From positions 354,714 through 418,713 of the forward strand of contig NZ_SPPC01000001.1 of assembly GCF_004570975.1 (NCBI RefSeq): a DNA stretch of 64,000 bases. The letters run 5' to 3'. Below, in pieces: positions 50,015 through 57,587 of the stretch. A program made the position numbers and the translations under genes. Under the pieces are notes generated by a model, which was given only the letters and a program-made list of their open reading frames with translations, was not told the DNA's origin and ran no database searches. This DNA is from Barnesiella sp. WM24 (GTDB lineage: Bacteria; Bacteroidota; Bacteroidia; Bacteroidales; Muribaculaceae). Position 1 is the first letter of the stretch, and every line of letters starts with the position of its first letter.

Positions 50015-51480
50015 AATTTTTCGGTGTTTATAAATTGGAAAATATGTTTAATTACTTCTACCGTCCACCCGTTGCCGAGCATCTGGTATATTTGGGTTTT
50101 GCTACACTTCCATTCGTACCAATCGGGAATAGTTTGTAGGCGGGCGCACTCGGTAGGCGTAAAGCATCGTAGAACCTCGTCGGCTGTAAGAATGGCGGGG
50201 GCTTGCCCGGCGTGGGCTGAACAAAGGGCGGGGCTTATGCCGTCGACTGAATAAACCCGGTTTTGTTGGTAGGGCTGTCGCCCGTTGCTTTCCGTTCCGG
50301 GGTTAATCTGCACAACTTCGCGGGTTAATACTAAGTTGTTGGCTTCGTAACGACTTGATGTTACGGTCGGGGCTTTCTCGCGGAATACGGCCCCGGCGTT
50401 ATAGCCGTGGGGAAGTTGAAGTATAAGGTTATCTTTTTGAACCGTCGTAAGGGTATTCGATTTGCCGTCCGTCCGGGGTACTAATTCGGTCATGTTGTGG
50501 CGGCTCTCCTGTATTTCCCCGGCTTCGTATTGGCGGCGTATAGCCTTGCCGTATTCCGTCCGGCGGGTAGTCAAACAAACCGATTCAAGTAGTAAGTTGT
50601 CTTTTTCCACGCTTGTAAGGCAGTTCGTTTTACCGTCTTCGCGTAGTTCTGCCGTCTGCTCGTTCCGTCCTGTTTCCGGGTTGAACCTTCCACGGACTGC
50701 CACGCAACGGGGACCGGGAAGTATTACCCCGGAGTCAAGTCCTCGCCCGCTTACTCGTAAAGTGTTGGCTTTTTCTTCCGGGGTTCGCGGGTTGAAGCCG
50801 AAGTTATTGCCTTGCTCCTTTTGGTGCTTCCTATGCCCCAAAAGTTTACGTTTCCGTTCTTCGCTGTAATGGTAGGACTTCGGTACGTCTTCTTCCAAAA
50901 TATCCCGGATGTATATCCCCCGGTCTTCGGGTTGCGGAATGTCGGTAAATACCTTCGTGTCGAAAAGGTTTGCTTCTTCCCGTGTCCGTATGTTAGTCCA
51001 ATATAGCCGGACGCGGTTTTGTGCCGAAACTAAGGCGGAATTTATTACGACGGGGTCTAACCCTAATTGCTCGGTTATGACCTGTTCGCACTCCCGGCGC
51101 ATACGGACGTTTTCAAGAAGGAATAGAACGCCGGGGTTATACTCCTGTATCTCCCGAAGAATACGGACGTATTCAAAAAATAGGACGCTCCGGGGGTCTT
51201 TGAAATTTAATTGTTTCCCGGCGAAACTGAACCCTTGACAGGGCGAACCGCCTATTAGCAGGTCAATGGTTGGAAGGTCGGCGGCGTGTACTCCTGTAAC
51301 GCTTCCGAGCTGCACCGTTTCGGGAAAATTGTGCTGTGTCTGCTTTATGGCGTGTTTGTCAATCTCGGAAGCAAAGTATTTGTTTACCTTGATTCCGACT
51401 TCCCTTAGCGCAATTTGTCCGCAACTCATTCCGTCGAATAGACTTAATACGGTTATACCTTTTGTTGTGTCCATTGTCAA
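50011..51480 (-). CDS. DNA (cytosine-5-)-methyltransferase
   Basis: 489 residues with C5-methyltransferase motifs: I VLSLFDGMSCGQIALRE, IV IGGSPCQGFS (catalytic Cys81), VI FLLENVRM, VIII QNRVRLYW, then a long variable target-recognition region and the closing LQTIPDWYEW...QMLGNGWTVEVI. An orphan enzyme with no restriction partner nearby; it probably protects phage DNA from host restriction or affects phage gene control. It lies in the early-to-middle region with SSB and the second methyltransferase. Confidence 0.95.
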   Translation of the reverse strand: MTMDTTKGITVLSLFDGMSCGQIALREVGIKVNKYFASEIDKHAIKQTQHNFPETVQLGSVTGVHAADLPTIDLLIGGSPCQGFSFAGKQLNFKDPRSVLFFEYVRILREIQEYNPGVLFLLENVRMRRECEQVITEQLGLDPVVINSALVSAQNRVRLYWTNIRTREEANLFDTKVFTDIPQPEDRGIYIRDILEEDVPKSYHYSEERKRKLLGHRKHQKEQGNNFGFNPRTPEEKANTLRVSGRGLDSGVILPGPRCVAVRGRFNPETGRNEQTAELREDGKTNCLTSVEKDNLLLESVCLTTRRTEYGKAIRRQYEAGEIQESRHNMTELVPRTDGKSNTLTTVQKDNLILQLPHGYNAGAVFREKAPTVTSSRYEANNLVLTREVVQINPGTESNGRQPYQQNRVYSVDGISPALCSAHAGQAPAILTADEVLRCFTPTECARLQTIPDWYEWKCSKTQIYQMLGNGWTVEVIKHIFQFINTEKL

Positions 51481-52157
51481 ATAATTCGGGCTAATTTGGT
51501 TTCGGGGTTGTCGTAGCTGCGCAATATCTTGTTAACCTTTATCCGTTTTGCGTGTATGGTTGAAACTATTCTACGCAAATAGGCGGGAAGGTTGGCAATG
51601 AACGCGCCGTTATTCCGTATGTGGCTAAGGGTAATATCAAAGGCTTCCATCCAAATTTCGTTAATGCCTTCTTCCGTATGGCTAATATTCCGGGTGCGCA
51701 TGAATTTGTCTATTTGGGGCTTCTCCTGCCAAATTCTCGTTACGACTTCGGTATAGTCGTCGGTTTGGTATGCCCGAAGCACACAGGCGCAAAAATCTAT
51801 TGCCGCTTTATACTCGGCGGTAGCTACTGTCTTGCTCCTTCCGGCTTTCCGCGTCGCTTGGATGCGTTCTGCAAGTGCGCGGCGGTCTAATAATTGTAAT
51901 TCGCCGTTATGCTCTATTACAACGAGGTCGCGGCTTATCTTGGCCGGGTTAATGCCGCGCAAAGCGGCGTAAAGTATTCTTATCGGACGGCCTGCGTACT
52001 CCTGTGTTCGGTCGTTGCTTATTATTCTTACCAGCCCGTTACGGTGTGCTTTTATAGGCTTCCAACGTCCACCCAAAGCAATACTTTGAACTTCTCTTGT
52101 TTCCCGGTGTATGCGGTAACGCTCAAAGCCGGGAATATGTAAATATTTACTTTCCAT
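51477..52157 (-). CDS. Possible DNA-binding regulator with NUMOD4-like N-terminus
   Basis: 226 residues. The N-terminus IPGFERYRIHRETREVQSIALGGRW resembles NUMOD4-type segments of phage HNH proteins, but no HNH motif follows. The C-terminal part (GINEIWMEAFDITLSHIRNN, FIANLPAYLRRIVSTIHAKRI) loosely resembles a sigma-factor region 2 helix bundle, which is only a suggestion. Operator IR5 ends 11 bases before the ATG. Overlaps the methyltransferase gene by four bases. Confidence 0.55.
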   Translation of the reverse strand: MESKYLHIPGFERYRIHRETREVQSIALGGRWKPIKAHRNGLVRIISNDRTQEYAGRPIRILYAALRGINPAKISRDLVVIEHNGELQLLDRRALAERIQATRKAGRSKTVATAEYKAAIDFCACVLRAYQTDDYTEVVTRIWQEKPQIDKFMRTRNISHTEEGINEIWMEAFDITLSHIRNNGAFIANLPAYLRRIVSTIHAKRIKVNKILRSYDNPETKLARII

Positions 52158-52167
52158 ATAGCTGTTT

Positions 52168-52184
52168 CGTCTTATAGTGATACG
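52168..52184. promoter_or_regulatory. Operator IR5
   Basis: CGTCT-TATAGTG-ATACG, one base off the consensus dyad, overlapping the last codons of the DUF4406-like gene and ending 11 bases before the ATG at 52,157. Confidence 0.55.
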
Positions 52185-52777
52185 TCCGAAGGCGTAGTTA
52201 ACTTTTTACTCAATAGCGTAGCCACTTTTTCGGCGGCGGCGCGAAACTCGCGGTTAAACTTGTATTCCTTTTCGTAGTTCCGCAGGTAGTAGTGTATCGT
52301 AGAAGTGTCGTGCTTCGTTTCTTGCGATATTTCCTCGGTTGTTACTCCGCGCTTTTTGCAATGGTGGGCGTAAATCATACGGGCAAATACGAACCAACGG
52401 CCCCGGCTGTCCTCGACGATGTATTTGAAGGGTACTGCCATAGCCACAAGTATAGCGCGTTTAATATCCCGGTGCTTGGGCTGACGCTCGTAGCGGATTT
52501 CTAATCCTAAATTTTGGGCTATACTTCTTTCTAAGTTTGCCCCGGTACTAACTTCCCAATTAGGAAGCATATAAATTTCGTCGCACTCAAGCAATAGACG
52601 AATATCCGCCTTCATGTGTTCTTGCCACGGTTCGCCGGGGGCTACGCCGTTGTTAAGCGGGTTTACTACGTCGTAGCCCTGTTCCTTGAGCCGCTTTTCG
52701 GCGGCTAAGAATAAGGGGGCGTATTGCTCCGGGGTTAAGCCACTGATTTGGCCTGATATATAAATTTTCTTCTGCAT
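52172..52777 (-). CDS. DUF4406-like protein fused to a DnaA-domain-IV-like helix-turn-helix
   Basis: 201 residues. The N-terminal about 100 residues (IYISGQISGLTPEQYAPLF, VVNPLNNGVAPGEPWQEHMKADIRLLLECDEIYMLPNW) match the nucleoside-deoxyribosyltransferase-like DUF4406 fold, including the IYISG start and MLPNW. The C-terminal part (RWFVFARMIYAHHCKKRGVTTEEISQETKHDTSTIHYYLRNY) resembles the DnaA C-terminal domain that reads DnaA boxes. A replication-initiation role at the phage origin is an attractive inference. Confidence 0.8.
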   Translation of the reverse strand: MQKKIYISGQISGLTPEQYAPLFLAAEKRLKEQGYDVVNPLNNGVAPGEPWQEHMKADIRLLLECDEIYMLPNWEVSTGANLERSIAQNLGLEIRYERQPKHRDIKRAILVAMAVPFKYIVEDSRGRWFVFARMIYAHHCKKRGVTTEEISQETKHDTSTIHYYLRNYEKEYKFNREFRAAAEKVATLLSKKLTTPSDVSL

Positions 52778-52883
52778 TGTGAAAATGGTTGTTTATTTTG
52801 CTTTGTAGGCGTTTTTATCTCCAACTATCCACCAAAGGGGCGGAGCGCGAAATTTGGGGCGTTTCCGTGGCTGTGACGGCGTT

Positions 52884-53636
52884 TTATTCTTTATTCTTAC
52901 TTTTCATATAGTCGTCAATGAACGAAAGTATTTGTATTAGTCGGGTTGTCCATTCTACAAATTGTTCGGCTATTGTCTTCTTTGGGATTCTTGCTTCGCG
53001 AGCTTCCTTGAACTTCTGCGCCATCCACCCGTGAAGCCCTATTTTGGGGTCTATGCCTTGACTTGTCGCCCAATCTTCCCACGAAATTGCGTTACGCCGG
53101 GCTTCTTCGTCGGCCTGGGCTTTCTTCTCCTTCTCAATTTCGTAGGCTATTCGGTTTTCCTTTGCCTGTTGGTCTATGGCGTACTTTCGGAAGGCTTCTA
53201 AAATCTTGCGAGGTGTTACCTTTCCGTAGATGTCGAACTCGCCACACTTCAAAAGGTGGAAGAAGCGAAGTATAGAAGCCATTGACAACAGCCGGAAGCG
53301 TTCACTTTCACAAATGGCGTGGGCTATAAAATCCACGTCGTATTCATCTACTTCCCTGTCTTCGCCCATTCGTAGTATTGCGTCCGTAATGTGTATTCCA
53401 ATAAGCCCGGCTACTCCGTCTTCTCCGTAAGTTCTGACAATCGACGCAAAAACAGGTACGCCGTTCCGTATGGCTTTTTCTACGTTCTTGGCGCAGTGTC
53501 TTTGTGCTGTCAGCCCGAACTTATTGCAAAAGTCGGGAAGCTCGCCGTATTGCTGACGTATAGCGACGGCGCGGGGGTCGGTTGGTATCAATGCCCCGGA
53601 ATTATCCGGGCGGCGATTTGAAGGTAAAAGTTCCAT
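52884..53636 (-). CDS. Replication-associated protein, DUF6633-like
   Basis: 250 residues, helical, with GLIGIHITDAILRMGEDREVDEYDV and RLLSMASILRFFHLLKCGEFDIYGKVTPRKILEAFRKYAIDQ, a pattern I associate with DUF6633-type proteins found beside initiators in Bacteroidetes mobile elements. A basic coiled region (EIEKEKKAQADEEARRN) follows. A helicase-loader-like role is possible but not shown. 18 bases separate it from the preceding initiator-like gene. Confidence 0.65.
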   Translation of the reverse strand: MELLPSNRRPDNSGALIPTDPRAVAIRQQYGELPDFCNKFGLTAQRHCAKNVEKAIRNGVPVFASIVRTYGEDGVAGLIGIHITDAILRMGEDREVDEYDVDFIAHAICESERFRLLSMASILRFFHLLKCGEFDIYGKVTPRKILEAFRKYAIDQQAKENRIAYEIEKEKKAQADEEARRNAISWEDWATSQGIDPKIGLHGWMAQKFKEAREARIPKKTIAEQFVEWTTRLIQILSFIDDYMKSKNKE

Positions 53637-53653
53637 ATTGCTGATTTGTAAAT

Positions 53654-54610
53654 TTAGAAGGGTTCGGTATCATTTGCGGTGGCAATGGTTCGCCCTGTCC
53701 TGTCGTTCTCTATTGCACCAGCCAGACGTGCGGCGGCCCCCTTTACTAAGGCTTCGCGGGCTTCCTTTCTGCTCTTGGGTGCGGCGGCTTCTTCTCTTGC
53801 CCGGCGGCGGTCTGCTTCAAATTTCCGGCGAAGGTGGTTTATCAAGTGTTGGGCGGCTTCTTTGTAATTGGGGTGGCTGACTTCGCGCAGTTGCCACTCG
53901 GCTATTATCTCTTGGGCGTACTGCTTTATTGTTGCGAGGTCGGTGCTGTTCTGCATACAAAGCACGTCTAACGAATATTGGTTTTCGGGTGCAAAGAACT
54001 TTTCCAAAAAACTAACCTCGCGCGCATTATCTACTACAACATAATTATTATTTATTGATAACTGATTACTGATTAAGGTTAGTTCTTTTGGCTCAGTTAG
54101 TTCTTTTTCGCCTTCTTGGTTAGTTGTCGGTTTGTTTTGGGTTAGTTCTTGGTTAGTTATATCTAACCTTTTTTTGCCCTTTTTCGCCGTTTTAGGCTGT
54201 TTTTCCACTTCTTCGGAAGTTACGACTTCAACCGCTTCAACCGTTTCTATACCCCCGTCAACCTCGGAAAAAACTAATTTTTCGGGGTTGGTTAGTTCTT
54301 GGTTAGTTTCGGTTAGTTCTTGGTTAGTTCTTTTTCCGCGCCTTCCGTTGGGGTTGTTCCGGGTGCCTTTAGGTGCGCCGCCCTTACTTCCGTTCTTAAC
54401 GGCTCTTTCGTATCGTGCTACGTTAAAATCTATCTGCGACTTTAACGCTATGAACAGGGCGCGGGCTGTCGGGCTTGCGCTGTCGTCCGGCTCTATTCCG
54501 TCAAAAGCGTAAGCGTATAGAACCCGCGAAACTTCTTTGTAAAGTTCCGCCGGAAGTTCCGCCATTGCGTCTATGTATGAACGAAAAATTACTATGCTGT
54601 CTTGGCTCAT
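53654..54610 (-). CDS. Replisome-organiser-like protein (DUF6291-like) with NQELT repeats
   Basis: 318 residues. The N-terminal about 100 residues (SIVIFRSYIDAMAELPAELYKEVSRVLYAYAFDG..., GSKGGAPKGTRNNPNGRR) match the DUF6291/replisome-organiser pattern with the GGAPKGTRNNPN linker. The middle is low-complexity, with NQELT occurring at least five times. The C-terminal helical part (LREVSHPNYKEAAQHLINHLRRKF) resembles the helicase-loading end of phage DnaD-like proteins. It probably recruits host helicase. The repeats are also visible in DNA as tandem variants of GGTTAGTTCTT at 54,100-54,330. Confidence 0.7.
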   Translation of the reverse strand: MSQDSIVIFRSYIDAMAELPAELYKEVSRVLYAYAFDGIEPDDSASPTARALFIALKSQIDFNVARYERAVKNGSKGGAPKGTRNNPNGRRGKRTNQELTETNQELTNPEKLVFSEVDGGIETVEAVEVVTSEEVEKQPKTAKKGKKRLDITNQELTQNKPTTNQEGEKELTEPKELTLISNQLSINNNYVVVDNAREVSFLEKFFAPENQYSLDVLCMQNSTDLATIKQYAQEIIAEWQLREVSHPNYKEAAQHLINHLRRKFEADRRRAREEAAAPKSRKEAREALVKGAAARLAGAIENDRTGRTIATANDTEPF

Positions 54611-54663
54611 AGCGTTTGGGTTAATGGGGCGCGTTCACTGGGTCGGCAAACGCGCCCCGGTTG

Positions 54664-55527
54664 TTAGTCGGTCGTTATTGTTATCTTCTCGTCTTCTTTA
54701 TATGCGACGCAGAAGGCGTATGGAATAATCGCGTTCAAGTTGAAGGGCGAAGCCGATGTAAGCGAAACTTCAAAGGTTTTAACTTCGCGTCCTTCCTTCT
54801 CGGCTTCCTTCTTGAGCTGGGTATTAAGCCACGCGGTTATTACCGCCTTCGCGGTGTCGATGTCGCGGGTCTTAACAATGAAATCGTAGGACATCGGGGG
54901 CGTGTCGTCTTCGCCGTCCATGCTCTTGGCTATTATGTCCGCTCCAATTCGGTAATATTTGGTATCGTCGCGGGCTTCCTCTCCGTCCGGGGTTTCCTCT
55001 CCGGCTTCGTTGCCGCCTTCCACTTCCTCTACGGCGCGGCGGAAGCGGTCATTAAGAATTATTACGCCGGGCATCGCCTTGACGCTATCCACCACGAAAC
55101 GGGAAGTAAAGTTTAGTTCTATGTAGTCCGTAACAACTTCAATAGCGAGGGTCGCGCTCTGCGCTTGAAGAATAAAACTTTTCTTCTTATTCCCAATTTG
55201 GGCGGTAGCCTTGAAGGGCAGAAGGGTGTAACGCTTTGCGGGCTGCGCTATTCGGCGTTGATTGCTTACTTCGACTTCGGTAATATCTCCGCATTGAAGG
55301 TGGAAGGCTATACTTTGGGCTGTTTCCTCGTCTATATATTTCCCGGCTTCAAAAAGCAAGTTATTACGTTCAATACTTATAACTTCCCCGGTATCGCTGT
55401 CTAACATATCTTCGTACCACGTCTTAAAGACGGGGGAAGCGAAGAACTTGCCAACCATTCGGCGGGTGTCGTCCGTGCGGTAGCGTATTTCGTCCTTCCG
55501 GGTTTCTATCTTCTCTTGTGCTTCCAT
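54664..55527 (-). CDS. Conserved phage protein of the early operon, unknown
   Basis: 287 residues, acidic, without a recognisable domain. The first half has FHLQCGDITEVEVSNQRRIAQPAKRYTLLPFKATAQIG (beta), and a hinge rich in Glu/Gly (EEVEGGNEAGEETPDGEEARD) separates the C-terminal half DFIVKTRDIDTAKAVITAWLN. It is followed at once by the HU-like gene. I cannot assign it. Confidence 0.65.
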   Translation of the reverse strand: MEAQEKIETRKDEIRYRTDDTRRMVGKFFASPVFKTWYEDMLDSDTGEVISIERNNLLFEAGKYIDEETAQSIAFHLQCGDITEVEVSNQRRIAQPAKRYTLLPFKATAQIGNKKKSFILQAQSATLAIEVVTDYIELNFTSRFVVDSVKAMPGVIILNDRFRRAVEEVEGGNEAGEETPDGEEARDDTKYYRIGADIIAKSMDGEDDTPPMSYDFIVKTRDIDTAKAVITAWLNTQLKKEAEKEGREVKTFEVSLTSASPFNLNAIIPYAFCVAYKEDEKITITTD

Positions 55528-55528
55528 C

Positions 55529-55819
55529 TTAGTCCTGTGCTACGTTGAAGTCTGCGGAAGGTTTGAAACTGACGACGGCGCGGGCCGGAACGTGGACGGG
55601 TTCGCCTGTGCTGATGTTCCGGGCTGTCTTGGCTTTTCGGTTCTTGTGTCCGAAAGTGCCAAACCCGCGTAAGGTTACTTCGCCGCCACAATAGACGACA
55701 TCTTTAATTACTCCGAGGGTCGCTGTTATCACGTCTTCCACGGCCCCGGCTGTGATGCCGTGGGCTTCTGTTCCGTGGCAAGCTGCGGCGACTTTCGCCA
55801 CTAATTCTTTCTTTGTCAT
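55529..55819 (-). CDS. HU/IHF-family DNA-bending protein
   Basis: 96 residues. TKKELVAKVAAACHG and GAVEDVITATLGVIKDVVYCGGEVTLRGFGTFGHKNRKAKTARNISTGEPVHVPARAVVSFKPS give the complete HU fold with the GFGTF turn and the DNA-binding beta arms ending in VSFKPS. A phage-encoded nucleoid protein could bend DNA at the origin, in recombination or packaging. It lies two bases after the preceding unknown gene. Confidence 0.93.
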   Translation of the reverse strand: MTKKELVAKVAAACHGTEAHGITAGAVEDVITATLGVIKDVVYCGGEVTLRGFGTFGHKNRKAKTARNISTGEPVHVPARAVVSFKPSADFNVAQD

Positions 55820-55831
55820 CTTTGGGTCGGG

Positions 55832-56407
55832 TTAGAATTTTTCTACTAAGATTTGGGCGTAAAGGTCGCGGAACGTGTCGCCCGCGTAGGCGGCGGTACG
55901 CCGTTCGTGGAAGCAAAGCCGAGAGCCGACGCTCGCATACGTAGCCGAAGCCGCGCTGCACGTATCCGCAAACGAAAGCCCGGCAGCCGCGCCGTCAGGT
56001 TTCCCCTCTGCGTCCTTGCCTTTGCCCGGTTCAATGTGGAACCATGGGTAATACTTGGGTTCGTTGGTGTTGTTCCAATCCGGCTTCCACCCTTCGTTAA
56101 GGGCTTCGGTTATCACTTCTAATTTACGTCGGGCTATCTCGTCCGGGCGCATTAGTCCGCCGTCGGCAATCACTTCGGGGGCTTCGTTGTCGCTGATGCC
56201 TAACACATGGCAAGCGTCGGCGTAGGACTTCACACGCTCGCAGATGTCGGTATATTCCTGTTCTTCGGTATAGAAGTCGAATACGGTAGCGTCTTCGTCC
56301 TCGCTTACGATTTCCCTTACTGCGTTGCTTGCCGCTTCTATGTTGTCGAAGCGGTCTACGAACTCGGCGGATTCGCCGTTCTTTCGGAATAGTGCTATTT
56401 TCTTCAT
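55832..56407 (-). CDS. DGR target protein 2: small protein with internal variable repeat
   Basis: 191 residues. An acidic N-terminal part (about 1-100) precedes a middle block EARRKLEVITEALNEGWKPDW / KYYPWFHIEPGK, from memory the core of a small protein family common in Bacteroidales phages. VR2 covers about residues 137-163 (AAAGLSFADTCSAASATYAS...). Unlike in target 1, 24 residues (LCFHERRTAAYAGDTFRDLY...) follow the conserved GSR. No signal peptide, membrane helix or tail-like domain is visible, and the gene sits in the early region between HU-like and winged-helix-like genes, so it is probably a cytoplasmic protein diversified by the DGR. Confidence 0.92.
   Translation of the reverse strand: MKKIALFRKNGESAEFVDRFDNIEAASNAVREIVSEDEDATVFDFYTEEQEYTDICERVKSYADACHVLGISDNEAPEVIADGGLMRPDEIARRKLEVITEALNEGWKPDWNNTNEPKYYPWFHIEPGKGKDAEGKPDGAAAGLSFADTCSAASATYASVGSRLCFHERRTAAYAGDTFRDLYAQILVEKF
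55891..55903. repeat. Short hairpin downstream of VR2
   Basis: CGGCG-GTA-CGCCG, 5-bp perfect stem, 16 bases beyond VR2 on the IMH side and inside the coding sequence. It is in the place where DGR targets carry a hairpin/cruciform needed for retrohoming. Confidence 0.55.
55919..55999 (-). repeat. DGR variable repeat 2 (VR2)
   Basis: 81 bases aligned to the IMH-proximal part of the TR; 15 differences, all at TR adenines (22 adenines in this span). Homology ends abruptly at 56,000. The IMH side reads CGGCTCTCGGCTTTGCTT on the coding strand, as in VR1. Confidence 0.97.
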
Positions 56408-56428
56408 TTTGAAAATTGTAATTGGTTA

Positions 56429-56833
56429 TTAAAATATTTCGGGTTTATCTTTATCGGGGCGGTTCGCGTCGTTGTAAAGGATCCGCCGTTGGCGGGCTAT
56501 CGCTAACCGAACCTGTTTAATTGCGTCCTCACGTCCTAAAAGGCTTTGTTCGTAGTCCAATAACTCCGCTTCGGAAGTTGCTAAGAAGTAGCCGCCGGAC
56601 GTGGCAATTAGCCCCGGTAGTAAATCCGTCATTCGGATGTGGTTTATAATCTTCCTTATACGGGCTTCGCTCGTTTGGTGTCCGGCTATATTAAGCCGCT
56701 GTACGATGGTGCGGTTGGTTACTGCGTTCGCTTTACCTACCTTCTTTCTCAACCCTTGAAGGACGAGCGGAAGTAGTACCTTTTCTTCCTGTTCCGTCAA
56801 TGGCGCGGTTTCCGAATTAAAGCCTTTTATCAT
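56429..56833 (-). CDS. Winged-helix-like phage regulatory protein
   Basis: 134 residues. VLQGLRKKVGKANAVTNRTIVQRLNIAGHQTSEARIRKIINHIRMTDLLPGLIATSGGYFLATSEAELLDYEQSL has the layout of a winged-helix DNA-binding domain (helix-turn-helix plus GYFLA wing), followed by a helical C-terminus. A similar protein often neighbours RecT genes in Bacteroidetes phages. Transcriptional or replication control is inferred. It abuts the MBL-fold gene. Confidence 0.7.
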   Translation of the reverse strand: MIKGFNSETAPLTEQEEKVLLPLVLQGLRKKVGKANAVTNRTIVQRLNIAGHQTSEARIRKIINHIRMTDLLPGLIATSGGYFLATSEAELLDYEQSLLGREDAIKQVRLAIARQRRILYNDANRPDKDKPEIF

Positions 56834-56834
56834 C

Positions 56835-57587
56835 TTAGAAGGGCGTTTTATTGAAGTTAATACTAAGTCCGGGGCGGGCTATGTGTACCCGCTTCCCGGT
56901 CGCCCGGTAAACTCTATCCTTGAAGGCTACGGGGTCGCCGTTGCCCGAAGATAGGTGTATTAGGACGATGTTATTTACTGCCTTCAAGTCGTTTGCTTTT
57001 AGCGCGTCTAAACAAGTGTCTATACTTAGGTGGCTTTCCCTTACTCGTTCCCGAAGGGTCGGAATTAGGCGGCCTTCCTCTACGTTCCTGTCTAATATTT
57101 CGGGGTCGTAGTTGCACTCTATAAGCACGTTGTTTAATCCCTTGAAGGTATTGGGTAAGTAGTAGGTATCAGTAGCAAACAATATCCCGCCCGTTTCCGG
57201 GTGCCAAATGTAGAAGCCTACGGGTTCGGCAGAGTCGTGTTTGGTGGCGAAGGGTATAACTTTAAAGCGTCCAATAGTCTGAACTTTATAGCCCTGTTCT
57301 GTTCGCGTCAACTCGCGGGGCTTCCACTCGCTTGTTACCTTAGCGGCTTCAATTGTTCCGCGTGTGGCATAGACTGGAATAACTGCGTTCAATACCTCGT
57401 TAATCCGTCCGGCGTGGTCGCCATGTTCGTGGGTTATCAGACAGCCTACGACTTTGGAAATATCGCCTTCCAATGCCGCTACTACTTTCTTGAAGTTTAT
57501 CCCGGCTTCAATTAGCAGGGCTTCGCCCGCGTTGTGCAAAACGTAGGCGTTGCCACTGCTGCTTGAACCTAAAACACTAAGTACCAT
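56835..57587 (-). CDS. MBL-fold metallo-hydrolase, probable recombination exonuclease
   Basis: 250 residues, metallo-beta-lactamase fold with HEHGDH at 53-58, a later D in LFATDTYYL and closing His residues (SHLSIDTC, IVLIHLSSGNGD). Layout like YycJ/WalJ single-domain MBL proteins, which have exonuclease activity. Its start overlaps the RecT gene stop as TAATG, so the two are translationally coupled, supporting an exonuclease/annealase pair that replaces lambda exonuclease. Confidence 0.85.
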   Translation of the reverse strand: MVLSVLGSSSSGNAYVLHNAGEALLIEAGINFKKVVAALEGDISKVVGCLITHEHGDHAGRINEVLNAVIPVYATRGTIEAAKVTSEWKPRELTRTEQGYKVQTIGRFKVIPFATKHDSAEPVGFYIWHPETGGILFATDTYYLPNTFKGLNNVLIECNYDPEILDRNVEEGRLIPTLRERVRESHLSIDTCLDALKANDLKAVNNIVLIHLSSGNGDPVAFKDRVYRATGKRVHIARPGLSINFNKTPF

